From DATFVA01 sp963832355 (lineage in GTDB: Bacteria; Bacteroidota; Ignavibacteria; Ignavibacteriales; Ignavibacteriaceae), in contig CAWHTX010000008.1 of assembly GCA_963832355.1 (NCBI GenBank), forward strand, positions 297,486-361,485: a stretch of 64,000 bases of DNA, in the 5' to 3' direction. This document shows positions 1 to 7,925 of this stretch, one piece after another (within the stretch, counting starts at the first letter, position 1; each line of letters begins with the position of its first letter). Both the position numbers and the translations under genes were made by a program. Below the pieces are notes generated by a model that was given only the letters and a program-made list of their open reading frames with translations, did not search any database and had not been told where the DNA came from.

Positions 1-708
1 TCAGCCATCGATGTCGGCCTTCTCTTCTTACGCGAAGCCGCAGGCGGGATACTGCTTGGCTTTGCTCTTGGATATGCCGGATTCTACCTCCTTAAATCTA
101 TAGATAATTATAAGGTAGAGGTTGTTATAACGCTGGCTATTGTAACCGGAGGCTATTCCCTTGCTGAATTACTCAAGGTATCGGGTCCTTTATCAATGGT
201 TGTTGCGGGAATTATTACCGGGAACCGGGGAAGACGATATGCGATGTCAGACACTACTCAATCATATGTTGATAAATTCTGGGAGATGACAGATGAAATT
301 CTAAATGCTCTTCTGTTTATGCTGATCGGATTTGAATTCCTGGTAATCGACCTTAAACCATTTTACCTTCTTCTCGGTCTGTTCGGAGTGGTCGTTATTT
401 TATTTGCCCGTTTTATTTCAGTGGGGATCCCCGTTCAGGCAATGAAACATACATTTACAAAACATAGCATACTGATTTTGACCTGGGGAGGACTCAGAGG
501 TGGAATATCTGTTGCTCTTGCACTCTCGCTTCAATCTGATATGAGCAGAAGTTTTTTTGTGGCAGTAACATATGTTATCGTATTATTTTCAATTGGCGTT
601 CAGGGATTAACGATAGGGAAACTGGTCAAGCGATTAAAATTTGAAGTTGAGGAAGAGGAGGAGGAACAGAAAGAAGAAAAAATGGAAGAGACCGGGGAAA
701 ATAATTAA
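1..708 (+). CDS. Na+/H+ antiporter, CPA1 (NhaP-like) family, C-terminal part
   Basis: The reading frame is open from the first base, so the gene begins upstream of the window. About 235 residues are visible: several hydrophobic helices, the polar stretch GNRGRRYAM after a helix, and the segment TWGGLRGGISVALALSL, which matches the conserved TWGGLRG region of CPA1 cation:proton antiporters. Proteins of this family exchange Na+ or K+ for H+ across the inner membrane. The tail after the last helix is a short cytoplasmic Glu/Lys-rich segment (roughly bases 640-705), probably disordered. The family call is firm; ion specificity cannot be read. Confidence 0.85.
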   Translation, partial: SAIDVGLLFLREAAGGILLGFALGYAGFYLLKSIDNYKVEVVITLAIVTGGYSLAELLKVSGPLSMVVAGIITGNRGRRYAMSDTTQSYVDKFWEMTDEILNALLFMLIGFEFLVIDLKPFYLLLGLFGVVVILFARFISVGIPVQAMKHTFTKHSILILTWGGLRGGISVALALSLQSDMSRSFFVAVTYVIVLFSIGVQGLTIGKLVKRLKFEVEEEEEEQKEEKMEETGENN

Positions 709-748
709 TAAAGTCCCGGCTGTCCCATAAAACTCGAAATTCCGGATT

Positions 749-1963
749 TTATTTTAAAATATATCCGATCCTATCATACCTTCCATCTATAAACGGGCTG
801 CCTGTAATATCAAATATTCTGCATAACAGAGGGTATATATCAATATTATTTATCGTTCCCACTCTATAATCAACCTTGAAAGAAGGTCCCTCGGCATAAA
901 AGATCCCGTTCATATCCATCCAGTAGTTATCATATCCATGATTTCCTTTATTGCCGTACTTTTTATTATTTTCAATTGTCTTATTTGTCTCGAGGCTCCA
1001 CCCGTTCTCTGCAATGAGTACAATACTACTTATAAGAGGATTGTCCGAATAATGAAAATATTCGGGAACATCCTCTCGTTTATATGCTTTATAATGGAGC
1101 TCATTCTCTTTAAGTCTGTTATAGATATCATATATATTATCCCCATCAGGTTCAATCATCATAAAAGGACCATGGTCGTTTTGCTGATAATCTAATCCTT
1201 CAAGGATTTTTTCAATGTTCACAGTTTTTTCGCTGCTGACATTCGTCATACCATGATCTGAGACGACAATTATATCCGTACTGTCGAATAGATTGATTTC
1301 TTTTAACCGGTCAAAATAATAACCCAGTATAGAATCCAGCTGTGCTATTGCAAAATTTGTTTCGGGAGAATCGGGTCCATACTTATGACCGTAAGTATCT
1401 GTAGCGTCAAAGTAAGCCGTGATGAAGTGAGGCCTCTCATTATATGGAAGCTTCAGCCAGTTAATTACTCCGTCAACCCTTTCACGGTAAGGCTGATGGT
1501 GTTCATATTTTTTGTAGTAAGTCGGATGTCTGTATGCGAGCGATACTTCCGAGCCCGGCCAGAAATAACTTGCAGTTTTTATTCCCTGTCTTTCTGCTGT
1601 TTCCCAGAATGCCTCTCCTTTATACCAGTATGCATCTTTCACCGCGTTAGAATCACTAAGGGAGTAGTATTTATTGCTGAAAGGATCCGGAAATCCGTTG
1701 GATATTATTCCATGGTGTTCCGGGTACATTCCCGTAATGATTGAAATATGGTTCGGAAAGGTTTTTGAGGGAAAACAAGGCCGCAGTGATTTAGCTGAAA
1801 CTCCATTCTCCCTGATAAAATCGAAGTGCGGGGTAATCCCTCTGTCAACATAATCCCATCGGAAACCGTCAAAGCTTATCATAATTACATAGGGTTTGGG
1901 CTGAGCATTTACGCTGATTAATGATATCAGCAGGATCATAGAAAAATATAAAAATCGTCTCAC
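749..1963 (-). CDS. Secreted nucleotide pyrophosphatase/phosphodiesterase (NPP, alkaline phosphatase superfamily)
   Basis: The 404-residue protein has an N-terminal signal peptide ending near NAQ. It carries the metal and nucleophile motifs of ectonucleotide pyrophosphatase/phosphodiesterases: SFDGFRWDY, KTFPNH with the nucleophilic Thr, YFDATDTYGHKYGP, VSDHGM and a C-terminal NHGYDN histidine. Such enzymes use two zinc ions to hydrolyse phosphodiester or pyrophosphate bonds in nucleotides or lipid head groups outside the cytoplasm. The start is GTG, with GGAGGG nine bases upstream. Substrate cannot be decided. It is convergent with the antiporter and divergent from ferrochelatase. Confidence 0.88.
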   Translation of the reverse strand: MRRFLYFSMILLISLISVNAQPKPYVIMISFDGFRWDYVDRGITPHFDFIRENGVSAKSLRPCFPSKTFPNHISIITGMYPEHHGIISNGFPDPFSNKYYSLSDSNAVKDAYWYKGEAFWETAERQGIKTASYFWPGSEVSLAYRHPTYYKKYEHHQPYRERVDGVINWLKLPYNERPHFITAYFDATDTYGHKYGPDSPETNFAIAQLDSILGYYFDRLKEINLFDSTDIIVVSDHGMTNVSSEKTVNIEKILEGLDYQQNDHGPFMMIEPDGDNIYDIYNRLKENELHYKAYKREDVPEYFHYSDNPLISSIVLIAENGWSLETNKTIENNKKYGNKGNHGYDNYWMDMNGIFYAEGPSFKVDYRVGTINNIDIYPLLCRIFDITGSPFIDGRYDRIGYILK

Positions 1964-1993
1964 CTGTTTAATCCCTCCGGAAAATTAACATTT

Positions 1994-2001
1994 CAAATCT
2001 A
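1994..2001 (-). promoter_or_regulatory. Candidate -7 box of an FCB-type promoter for the NPP gene
   Basis: On the minus strand this reads TAGATTTG, an exact match to the TAnnTTTG -7 element known from Bacteroidota primary-sigma promoters. It lies about 30 bases before the GTG start of the NPP gene. No clear TTG -33 element was found at the expected distance, so this is only a candidate. Confidence 0.3.
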
Positions 2002-2095
2002 ATCAGAAATGAACTTAAAAATAAATTTGGTTAAATTATAAAACTATTTCCCGTTAATACTTGTTATGGGCTTATAAAATCGAGAGAAAAAGTAT

Positions 2096-3109
2096 ATGAA
2101 TAAAACCGGTGTGTTGTTAATTCAGCTGGGTACGCCTGACAGTCCTTCTGTTCCCCACGTAAGGAAATACTTACGTGAGTTCCTGAATGATGCCAGGGTT
2201 ATTGATATTCCCTGGATCGCAAGAAAGCTGCTTGTTAACCTGATTATTGTTCCGTTCAGGGCTCCAAAATCTGCTAAAGTTTATCAGAAATTATGGACGG
2301 AAAAGGGATCCCCGCTTCTGTTTTACAGTGAAAGTCTTGCTCAAAAGCTTCAGAAAATATTGGGAGATAAGTATGAAGTGGAACTTGCAATGAGATATCA
2401 GAGTCCCTCCATGGATGAAGTGCTTGAAAGAATGAGACAGAAAAATTATAATAAACTTTTAATTCTGCCGTTGTTTCCACATTATGCCTCTGCAACATCA
2501 GGTTCTGCAGCCGATAAGGCAATGAAGATTATTAAGAAATGGTGGGTGATTCCCGAAGTTAAAATGATTACCCAGTTCTGGGATGATGAAGGCTATCTGA
2601 ATGCATTCACGGAAAGAGGCAGACAGTACAAAATAGCAGAATATGATCATGTCATTTTCAGCTATCATGGACTCCCCGTCAGGCAGGTTGATAAGGTGTA
2701 CGTTGACGGTAAACCCTGCGATGACCATAATTGTGAAAATGAAATCACAGAAGAGAATAAATACTGCTATAAGGCCCAGTGCTATGCTACCACCAGGGCT
2801 CTTGCCGAAAGACTGAATATCCCCACTGAGAAGTACACGGTTAGTTTTCAATCCCGGCTGGATAAAAACTGGCTCACACCTTTCACTGATAAGGTCGTGA
2901 TTGAACAGGCTGAAAAGGGAACTAAAAAACTATTGGTGTTTAGTCCGGCGTTTGTGGCTGACTGCCTTGAGACTGTAATAGAAATCGGAGACGAATACCA
3001 GCTGCTTTTCAAAGAACATGGGGGTGAAAAGGTTCAGCTTGTTGAAAGCCTGAACGATAACGATACCTGGGTCGCAGCCGTTAAAGACCTTATAGTGAAA
3101 AACTTATAA
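2096..3109 (+). CDS. hemH: Ferrochelatase
   Basis: This 337-residue protein inserts Fe2+ into protoporphyrin (or coproporphyrin) in heme synthesis. It begins with the typical LLIQLGTPDSP and has the metal-binding SYHGLP (His191) and the C-terminal FVADCLETVIEI segment with the conserved Glu292. Length is normal for bacterial HemH. Four cysteines at 208, 213, 224 and 229 lie in an internal segment, a pattern reminiscent of ferrochelatases that carry an iron-sulfur cluster; that role is inferred. No other heme genes are adjacent. A cytochrome c gene near 10.2 kb shows that heme is used. Confidence 0.95.
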   Translation: MNKTGVLLIQLGTPDSPSVPHVRKYLREFLNDARVIDIPWIARKLLVNLIIVPFRAPKSAKVYQKLWTEKGSPLLFYSESLAQKLQKILGDKYEVELAMRYQSPSMDEVLERMRQKNYNKLLILPLFPHYASATSGSAADKAMKIIKKWWVIPEVKMITQFWDDEGYLNAFTERGRQYKIAEYDHVIFSYHGLPVRQVDKVYVDGKPCDDHNCENEITEENKYCYKAQCYATTRALAERLNIPTEKYTVSFQSRLDKNWLTPFTDKVVIEQAEKGTKKLLVFSPAFVADCLETVIEIGDEYQLLFKEHGGEKVQLVESLNDNDTWVAAVKDLIVKNL

Positions 3110-3246
3110 TTAATACTATCCGTAAATATCCTTTTGGGTATGGATCAGATCCGTTTCATCTGCTATTGCGGGTAGGATTCTATGTTTTGTTGTTGGAATT
3201 TGGTTATTTCCAGCCCGGAGTATTCTCGTAGTTATCTCGTGGTTTG

Positions 3247-3290
3247 AGGCCGAGATGAGGCCGAACACAGGCCGAGGACTGGTCGAACAG
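3247..3290. repeat. Four 11-bp direct repeats
   Basis: Between hemH and the convergent reductase gene, four units start at 3247, 3258, 3269 and 3280, exactly 11 bases apart. Three share AGGCCGA followed by four variable bases; the fourth is TGGTCGA. The period is about one helical turn. Function unknown; the remaining 250-base gap shows nothing else. Confidence 0.55.
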
Positions 3291-3360
3291 TCAGGATAAA
3301 AGTGATAAATTTATGTGTCCCTATTTAATAGATTGCTGCCTAAACTTAGTTTCTTATATG

Positions 3361-4356
3361 TTATTTATCAAGATTTACTAAAATTCTTCCTTTTATTCCA
3401 CCTTTCAATATTTCATCAATCTTCTGATTCGTTTCCTCAAGCGAGCACTCTTCATACATTAAGTTCAGTGTTGCCGGTTTCCATTCATTTGACAACTTCT
3501 GCCAAAGTTTTTCTCTCAGAGCCATGGGAGTCTTTTCTGAATTTATACCCAGGAGACTAACTCCTCTCAGGATAAAAGGAAACACAGTAGAATTGAGTTC
3601 AACTGAGGCAGCATTGCCGCAGGCCGCTACAACCCCCCACTGCTTTGTTGAAGCTATTGCCGTGCTTAGAATGTTTCCTCCAACCGTATCAACAACTCCG
3701 CTCCATCTTCCCGATAAAAGAGCTTTTCCGGATTTATCGCTCATCTCTTCCCTGGAGATCAATGCAACTGCTCCGAGCTGCTTCAGGTATCCTTCCTGGT
3801 CAGATTTACCTGTTCCTGCTACAACCTTATATCCTTGACCTGCTAACAAAGCTACCGCCATCGATCCAACACCTCCTGAAGCTCCGGTTACAAGCACCTC
3901 TCCTTCTTTGTCCAGATCATTCTGTATCATTCTGTCAAGGGCTAGTGCCGCGGTAAGACCTGCAGTCCCGAATATCATACTTTCCTTCAGGAAGAGCATA
4001 TCCGGAATTTTAACCACCCAGTCAGCAGGTACCCGTATAAATTCTGCAAAGCCCCCGGAAGAGTTCATCCCGAGATCATATCCCGTTACAAGCACCTCGT
4101 CTCCTTCGAAAATCTTTTCACTTTTCGTATCAACAACAACGCCCGCTGCATCAATTCCGGGTGTATGCGGATACCTCCTTGTAACGCCTTTGTTTCCTGT
4201 GGCCGACAGAGCATCCTTATAATTGAGGGATGAGTATTTAACATTTATAAGTACTTCACCTTCCGGAAGATCCTCAATTTTTCTTTCAGTTATCTCCCGG
4301 ATGAATTTTCCATTTTCTTCTTTAACCAAAAGAGCCTTAAATTTAACGGAGCTCAT
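3361..4356 (-). CDS. YhdH/AcuI-type NADPH-dependent oxidoreductase (acrylyl-CoA reductase-like, MDR family)
   Basis: The 331-residue protein belongs to the zinc-independent medium-chain dehydrogenase/reductases. The N-terminal GroES-like domain holds SSLNYKDALSATG and the PHTPGIDAAG segment. The Rossmann domain holds VTGASGGVGSMAV. The pattern matches the YhdH/YhfP/AcuI group, whose characterised members reduce acryloyl-CoA to propionyl-CoA with NADPH. AAGGA precedes the ATG. The gene is monocistronic, divergent from the broken GNAT gene. The exact substrate is inferred from the family only. Confidence 0.85.
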   Translation of the reverse strand: MSSVKFKALLVKEENGKFIREITERKIEDLPEGEVLINVKYSSLNYKDALSATGNKGVTRRYPHTPGIDAAGVVVDTKSEKIFEGDEVLVTGYDLGMNSSGGFAEFIRVPADWVVKIPDMLFLKESMIFGTAGLTAALALDRMIQNDLDKEGEVLVTGASGGVGSMAVALLAGQGYKVVAGTGKSDQEGYLKQLGAVALISREEMSDKSGKALLSGRWSGVVDTVGGNILSTAIASTKQWGVVAACGNAASVELNSTVFPFILRGVSLLGINSEKTPMALREKLWQKLSNEWKPATLNLMYEECSLEETNQKIDEILKGGIKGRILVNLDK

Positions 4357-4411
4357 TATTTATCCTTGTATATTATTACTTTTTAACAAAGTTAAAATAA
4401 GATATTTTTTT

Positions 4412-5012
4412 ATGGAGTTCAGTTTTTCAGAACATATTGTATTAGAAAATGAATCTGCACTGATAAGACCGATGGAACCGGAAGATTTTGCGGGTTTATC
4501 GAAAATTGCTTATGACTATGAGATATGGAGATTCAATGTATCACGATGCATGAACGATGAGGAGATGAGAAATTATATCTCCGGCGGCTCTCAAGCACAA
4601 AGAGGCCGGCATTATCTATCCCCTGGTAATCATTGATAAAAAGAGGAACCAAACAGCCGGAAGCAGTAGTTTTGGTAATATTTCAAAAAAAGATAAAAGA
4701 CTGGAAATCGGGGCAACCTGGCTCGGCCGGCAGTTCCAGGGAACAGGGTTAAACAGGATATGTAAGTTTATGATGCTGCAATACGTGTTTGAAAAACTCG
4801 GTTTTGAAAGAGTAGAATTTAAAACAGATGTTCTGAACCTCCAGTCACGCAAAGCATTAAAAAATATCGGGGCTGTAGAAGAAGGGATATTAAGGAGTCA
4901 CACCCTAATGCAGGATGGTAGAAGACGCGATACCATTTACTACAGTATACTCAAGACGGAATGGACTTACCTGAAAAATACAGTTTTCAGCGGGTTAGAT
5001 TTGCGGTTATAA
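4412..5012 (+). pseudogene. GNAT N-acetyltransferase (RimJ/RimL type), frameshifted
   Basis: The N-terminal part (from ATG 4412) reads MEFSFSEHIVLENESALIRP and runs into a stop after about 70 residues. The rest of the GNAT domain continues in the +1 frame, through YPLVIIDKK, LEIGATWLGRQFQGTGLN (acetyl-CoA binding region) and LNLQSRKALKNIGAVEEG, to a stop at 5012. The total length of 601 bases fits one net extra base. A tandem TATCTATC at 4613-4620 would restore one frame if one TATC copy were removed (giving RGRHYPLVII), so a 4-bp duplication is the simplest cause. A sequencing error cannot be excluded. A working version would be about 198 residues long. Confidence 0.75.
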
Positions 5013-5044
5013 TTCTTATTTTTAGACTGAAAAAAAATTATATA

Positions 5045-5545
5045 ATGATGAAAAATAATAAAAGACCCTCATGGGATAAATACTTTCTTAAACTGGCTAT
5101 GCTCGCTTCCGAGCGTGCTACCTGTCCCCGGATGCATTGCGGATGCGTGCTTGTAAAAGACAGGTTTGTGCTTGCAACAGGATATAATGGTTCTCTGCCG
5201 GGACAGCCGCACTGCGAGGACGAAGGATGCCTTGTGGTGGATAATCACTGTGTAAGGACAAACCACGCTGAGATAAATGCTCTTGTACAGGCAGCAATAC
5301 ACGGAATAAATATAAGCGGTTCAACTGCATATATTACAAATATGTCCTGTACTACCTGTGCGAAAGCCCTGATTGCTGCGGGGATTAAGCGCGTGGTTGT
5401 ATTCTCGGATTTTCATGATACGCTTGCAACTGATTTTTATACTAAGAGCGGTGTTGAAATAACAAAAGTGGATATGCCGGAAACCAGGATACACTATAAT
5501 CTGAAAGATTATTCCTCAGCCAGGAAAACCAAAAAATCAAAATAG
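5045..5545 (+). CDS. Deoxycytidylate (dCMP) deaminase
   Basis: The 166-residue protein carries the zinc site of the cytidine/deoxycytidylate deaminase fold: His74-Ala-Glu76 in TNHAEINAL and the cysteine pair Cys102/Cys105 in MSCTTCAKAL. It also has the dCMP-deaminase segment PRMHCGCVLV and GYNGSLPGQPHCEDEGC, with extra cysteines typical of the ComEB/dCMP deaminase group. It converts dCMP to dUMP, the precursor of dTMP. The ATG at 5045 was chosen because the family N-terminus (RPSWDKYFLKLA) follows directly; upstream in-frame codons do not look like it. The kinase-like gene starts three bases after its stop codon. Confidence 0.9.
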   Translation: MMKNNKRPSWDKYFLKLAMLASERATCPRMHCGCVLVKDRFVLATGYNGSLPGQPHCEDEGCLVVDNHCVRTNHAEINALVQAAIHGINISGSTAYITNMSCTTCAKALIAAGIKRVVVFSDFHDTLATDFYTKSGVEITKVDMPETRIHYNLKDYSSARKTKKSK

Positions 5546-5548
5546 AAG

Positions 5549-6178
5549 ATGGGCGGAAAACTTTGTCCTAAAATAATTCTGGAGGGAACTCGCCTTACTT
5601 TTAAAACTGATATCGCGTTTGCCCTGAATGAGCACCCTCGCATAGTGGGCCCGAGAAAATACAGGTATCATTCACCCTTAATCTCGGCTGAGTGGTGTTC
5701 CTTTACTAATTTTCCCTGGGGAAGAGGATTAATCAATTTTGAAGAACAGGAAGAAAACCGGGCTATAGAAACTTACAGAACCTGGTTAAAATTATTTGAG
5801 CTTCAAAGATACTATTCGTGGATAATCGACCGCTTCCATATATCTACAAAAGCTTACCAGCTTAAAGCAAATAATAAGCAGTATGACTTCACCTGGCTTG
5901 AAGATGGATTGAACAATCTCGGATTTCATCTTGTATTTTGTACCCGTACACCGGCTTCATTTTTCAAAGCAAGAGAAGAAAGATTAAAAGTTTCCGGAAA
6001 TCCGAAACAGTACGATGATATTCATATTTTTATTGAGGAACAGGAATTAATGAAGAGTCTTATCTCGCGTTCAGTTCTTCCGGTCCTTGAAGTAGATGTA
6101 TCCGATAATAATGTTGGGGGGGCTGTTGGTAAAATAGCAGACTGGCTGGAGCATACCGGAGGGCTTTACGCAAAGTAA
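5549..6178 (+). CDS. Deoxynucleoside/thymidylate kinase-like P-loop protein with abnormal Walker A
   Basis: The 209-residue protein resembles (deoxy)nucleoside and thymidylate kinases in layout. It has an N-terminal strand and P-loop-like turn EGTRLTFKT (residues 12-20), a DRFH motif (Asp94-Arg95) where such kinases have DR(Y/F/H), and a Lid-like basic helix (FKAREERLKVSG). The second Walker A glycine is replaced by Phe18 and only the first glycine and Lys-Thr remain, so normal nucleotide binding is doubtful. It begins three bases after the dCMP deaminase stop and probably shares its transcript, which suggests a role in pyrimidine deoxynucleotide supply. Activity is not predictable. Confidence 0.6.
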   Translation: MGGKLCPKIILEGTRLTFKTDIAFALNEHPRIVGPRKYRYHSPLISAEWCSFTNFPWGRGLINFEEQEENRAIETYRTWLKLFELQRYYSWIIDRFHISTKAYQLKANNKQYDFTWLEDGLNNLGFHLVFCTRTPASFFKAREERLKVSGNPKQYDDIHIFIEEQELMKSLISRSVLPVLEVDVSDNNVGGAVGKIADWLEHTGGLYAK

Positions 6179-6195
6179 TTCTTATTTTTAGTTAT

Positions 6196-7068
6196 ATGAA
6201 AGACAATCCTGCCGCATATATAAAACCTCTTCTTGCAACTATTTTCTGGGGACTCTCGTTTATTGCTACCAAAACGGCTTTAAATGAATTGACCCCCGTA
6301 ATGATTATAATAATGCGGCTTCTGCTTGGAATCTCTTTTCTGTTAATAGTTGCAGTTTACACTAAAAGAGATTTTTCCATAAAAATTAAACAGCATGCTT
6401 TCATCCTTTTGCTCGCTGCAATTGCTGTCTTTCACCTTTGGATACAGGTAACGGGACTCCAGTATACGTCTGCTGCAAATACCGGGTGGATTATTGGTAC
6501 TGCGCCTATCTTTATTGCTATTATGGGGATGATATTCTTTAAAGAGAAAATTAGTCTCAGGCAGCTGCTCGGAATAATATTAGCTTTTGCAGGACTCTTC
6601 CTACTCATAAGTAAGGGGAATTTCTCATCAGTCGGGTTCATATCGAATAAGGGTGATTTTCTGGTTTTGGCAAGTGCATTTACATGGGGAGTTTACTCGA
6701 TGGTCAATAAGAAGATAAGCCTGACATATCCTCCGCTAATGACTATTCTGTATCTCTTTATTATGATGGCTGTGCTGATACTTCCTGTCACTTTGAACCG
6801 GGCTACTTTCATGCGTATTGAACATCTCTCATCAATAGGCTGGATATCTGTTGTCTTTCTTGGAATATTCTGTTCGGGAATCTCATATGTCTTGTGGGCT
6901 CAGTCACTTAAGGATATGGATTCTTCTAAAGTAGGCGCATTTCTTTATTTTGAACCATTTGTGACCGTATTTTCTGCGTGGATTTTCTTACATGAAACAA
7001 TTACACTTCTTATGCTTATAAGCGGTATAATCATTATTGCGGGTGTGATAATAGTTAACCGTTATTAG
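6196..7068 (+). CDS. EamA/DMT-family permease
   Basis: The 290-residue protein has ten predicted membrane helices arranged as two EamA repeats. The first starts with ATIFWGLSFIATKTAL and the second with LVLASAFTWGVYSMVNK. This layout is diagnostic for the drug/metabolite transporter superfamily (RhaT/YdcZ/EamA type), inner-membrane exporters of metabolites. It follows the kinase-like gene by 17 bases and may be co-transcribed. Substrate unknown. Confidence 0.85.
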   Translation: MKDNPAAYIKPLLATIFWGLSFIATKTALNELTPVMIIIMRLLLGISFLLIVAVYTKRDFSIKIKQHAFILLLAAIAVFHLWIQVTGLQYTSAANTGWIIGTAPIFIAIMGMIFFKEKISLRQLLGIILAFAGLFLLISKGNFSSVGFISNKGDFLVLASAFTWGVYSMVNKKISLTYPPLMTILYLFIMMAVLILPVTLNRATFMRIEHLSSIGWISVVFLGIFCSGISYVLWAQSLKDMDSSKVGAFLYFEPFVTVFSAWIFLHETITLLMLISGIIIIAGVIIVNRY

Positions 7069-7179
7069 TAGAAGAGTCGTAATATCCATTAAAACGATTA
7101 ATTTCTGTGTTCTCTTCTTGTCTCTGTTGTTCCTTATTTTGTTAAGGTAGACTATTAATAATAAAAAAAGAGATATCAT

Positions 7180-7794
7180 ATGTTAAGAAAATCAGGTATT
7201 GTAAAATTATTTGTAGTATTATTTATTCCCCTGATACTGTCGGCATGCGAGAATTCTACCGAGAATAAACCGCCCGAGGTAAATACAGGATCGTTTCCAA
7301 ACAAAGTTGGCGACAAATGGGTTTATGCCGTTCATGACAGCCTGAGCGGTTCCGTTGATACACTCACAGTGAGCATTGTCGGAACAACCACGGGGAACGG
7401 GAAAGATCTGACTATCTGGGTCAGAAATTCACATAACTATAATGATACACTTTATGTGTATGTTGATAATAATACAGTGTATTACTATGAAGATCCGTAT
7501 CCCAATATCGTGGATCATAAAATTGTTTTTCCACTGGAAGCAGGGAAGACGTGGACAAATCCTGACCAGGTGTCTGATTCATCAATCGTGAAAAATATAG
7601 AAGACGTATCTGTTCCCGCGGGTAACTTTTCAGATGCGTTTAGAATAGAAAGAAACTGGGGCGGGTTTAACGTATATGGTTATTCTTTAACCTGGTTTGT
7701 TGGCAATGTCGGTATCGTTAAATTTTACAGAAGGGTCCAGGGATTTGATAACATAAAAGAGACCTGGGAATTGTTAAGTTATGATGTCCAGTAA
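7180..7794 (+). CDS. Predicted lipoprotein of unknown function
   Basis: The 204-residue protein has a basic N-terminus, a hydrophobic segment and a lipobox LSAC with Cys23, so it should be lipid-anchored. The mature part opens with a polar linker (ENSTENKPPEVNTG) followed by a beta-rich domain beginning GDKWVYAVHDSLSGSVDT, a pattern common in small secreted Bacteroidota/Ignavibacteria lipoproteins. No catalytic motif is visible. A rho-independent terminator follows within 60 bases, so it ends its transcription unit. Confidence 0.7.
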   Translation: MLRKSGIVKLFVVLFIPLILSACENSTENKPPEVNTGSFPNKVGDKWVYAVHDSLSGSVDTLTVSIVGTTTGNGKDLTIWVRNSHNYNDTLYVYVDNNTVYYYEDPYPNIVDHKIVFPLEAGKTWTNPDQVSDSSIVKNIEDVSVPAGNFSDAFRIERNWGGFNVYGYSLTWFVGNVGIVKFYRRVQGFDNIKETWELLSYDVQ

Positions 7795-7822
7795 TTAGTA
7801 TAAAAAAATATAAGTTTTATGG

Positions 7823-7854
7823 AAAAAGGGATGTTCAATAGCATCTCTTTTTTT
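7823..7854 (+). terminator. Rho-independent terminator after the lipoprotein gene
   Basis: A six-pair stem, GGGATG pairing with CATCTC (one G-T pair), closes a 7-base loop and is followed by a run of seven or more T. It sits between the lipoprotein stop and the MFS gene. Confidence 0.65.
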
Positions 7855-7887
7855 ATTAATTTAATATCCAATTCAGCAAATCTGCAT

Positions 7888-7895
7888 TATATTTG
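7888..7895 (+). promoter_or_regulatory. Candidate -7 promoter box for the MFS gene
   Basis: TATATTTG is an exact match to the FCB-type TAnnTTTG -7 element. It lies 30 bases before the TTG start of the MFS gene and after the upstream terminator, where a promoter is needed. The -33 TTG is not evident. Confidence 0.4.
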
Positions 7896-7925
7896 TCAAT
7901 CCAAATTTAAACAACAGGAAAATAT

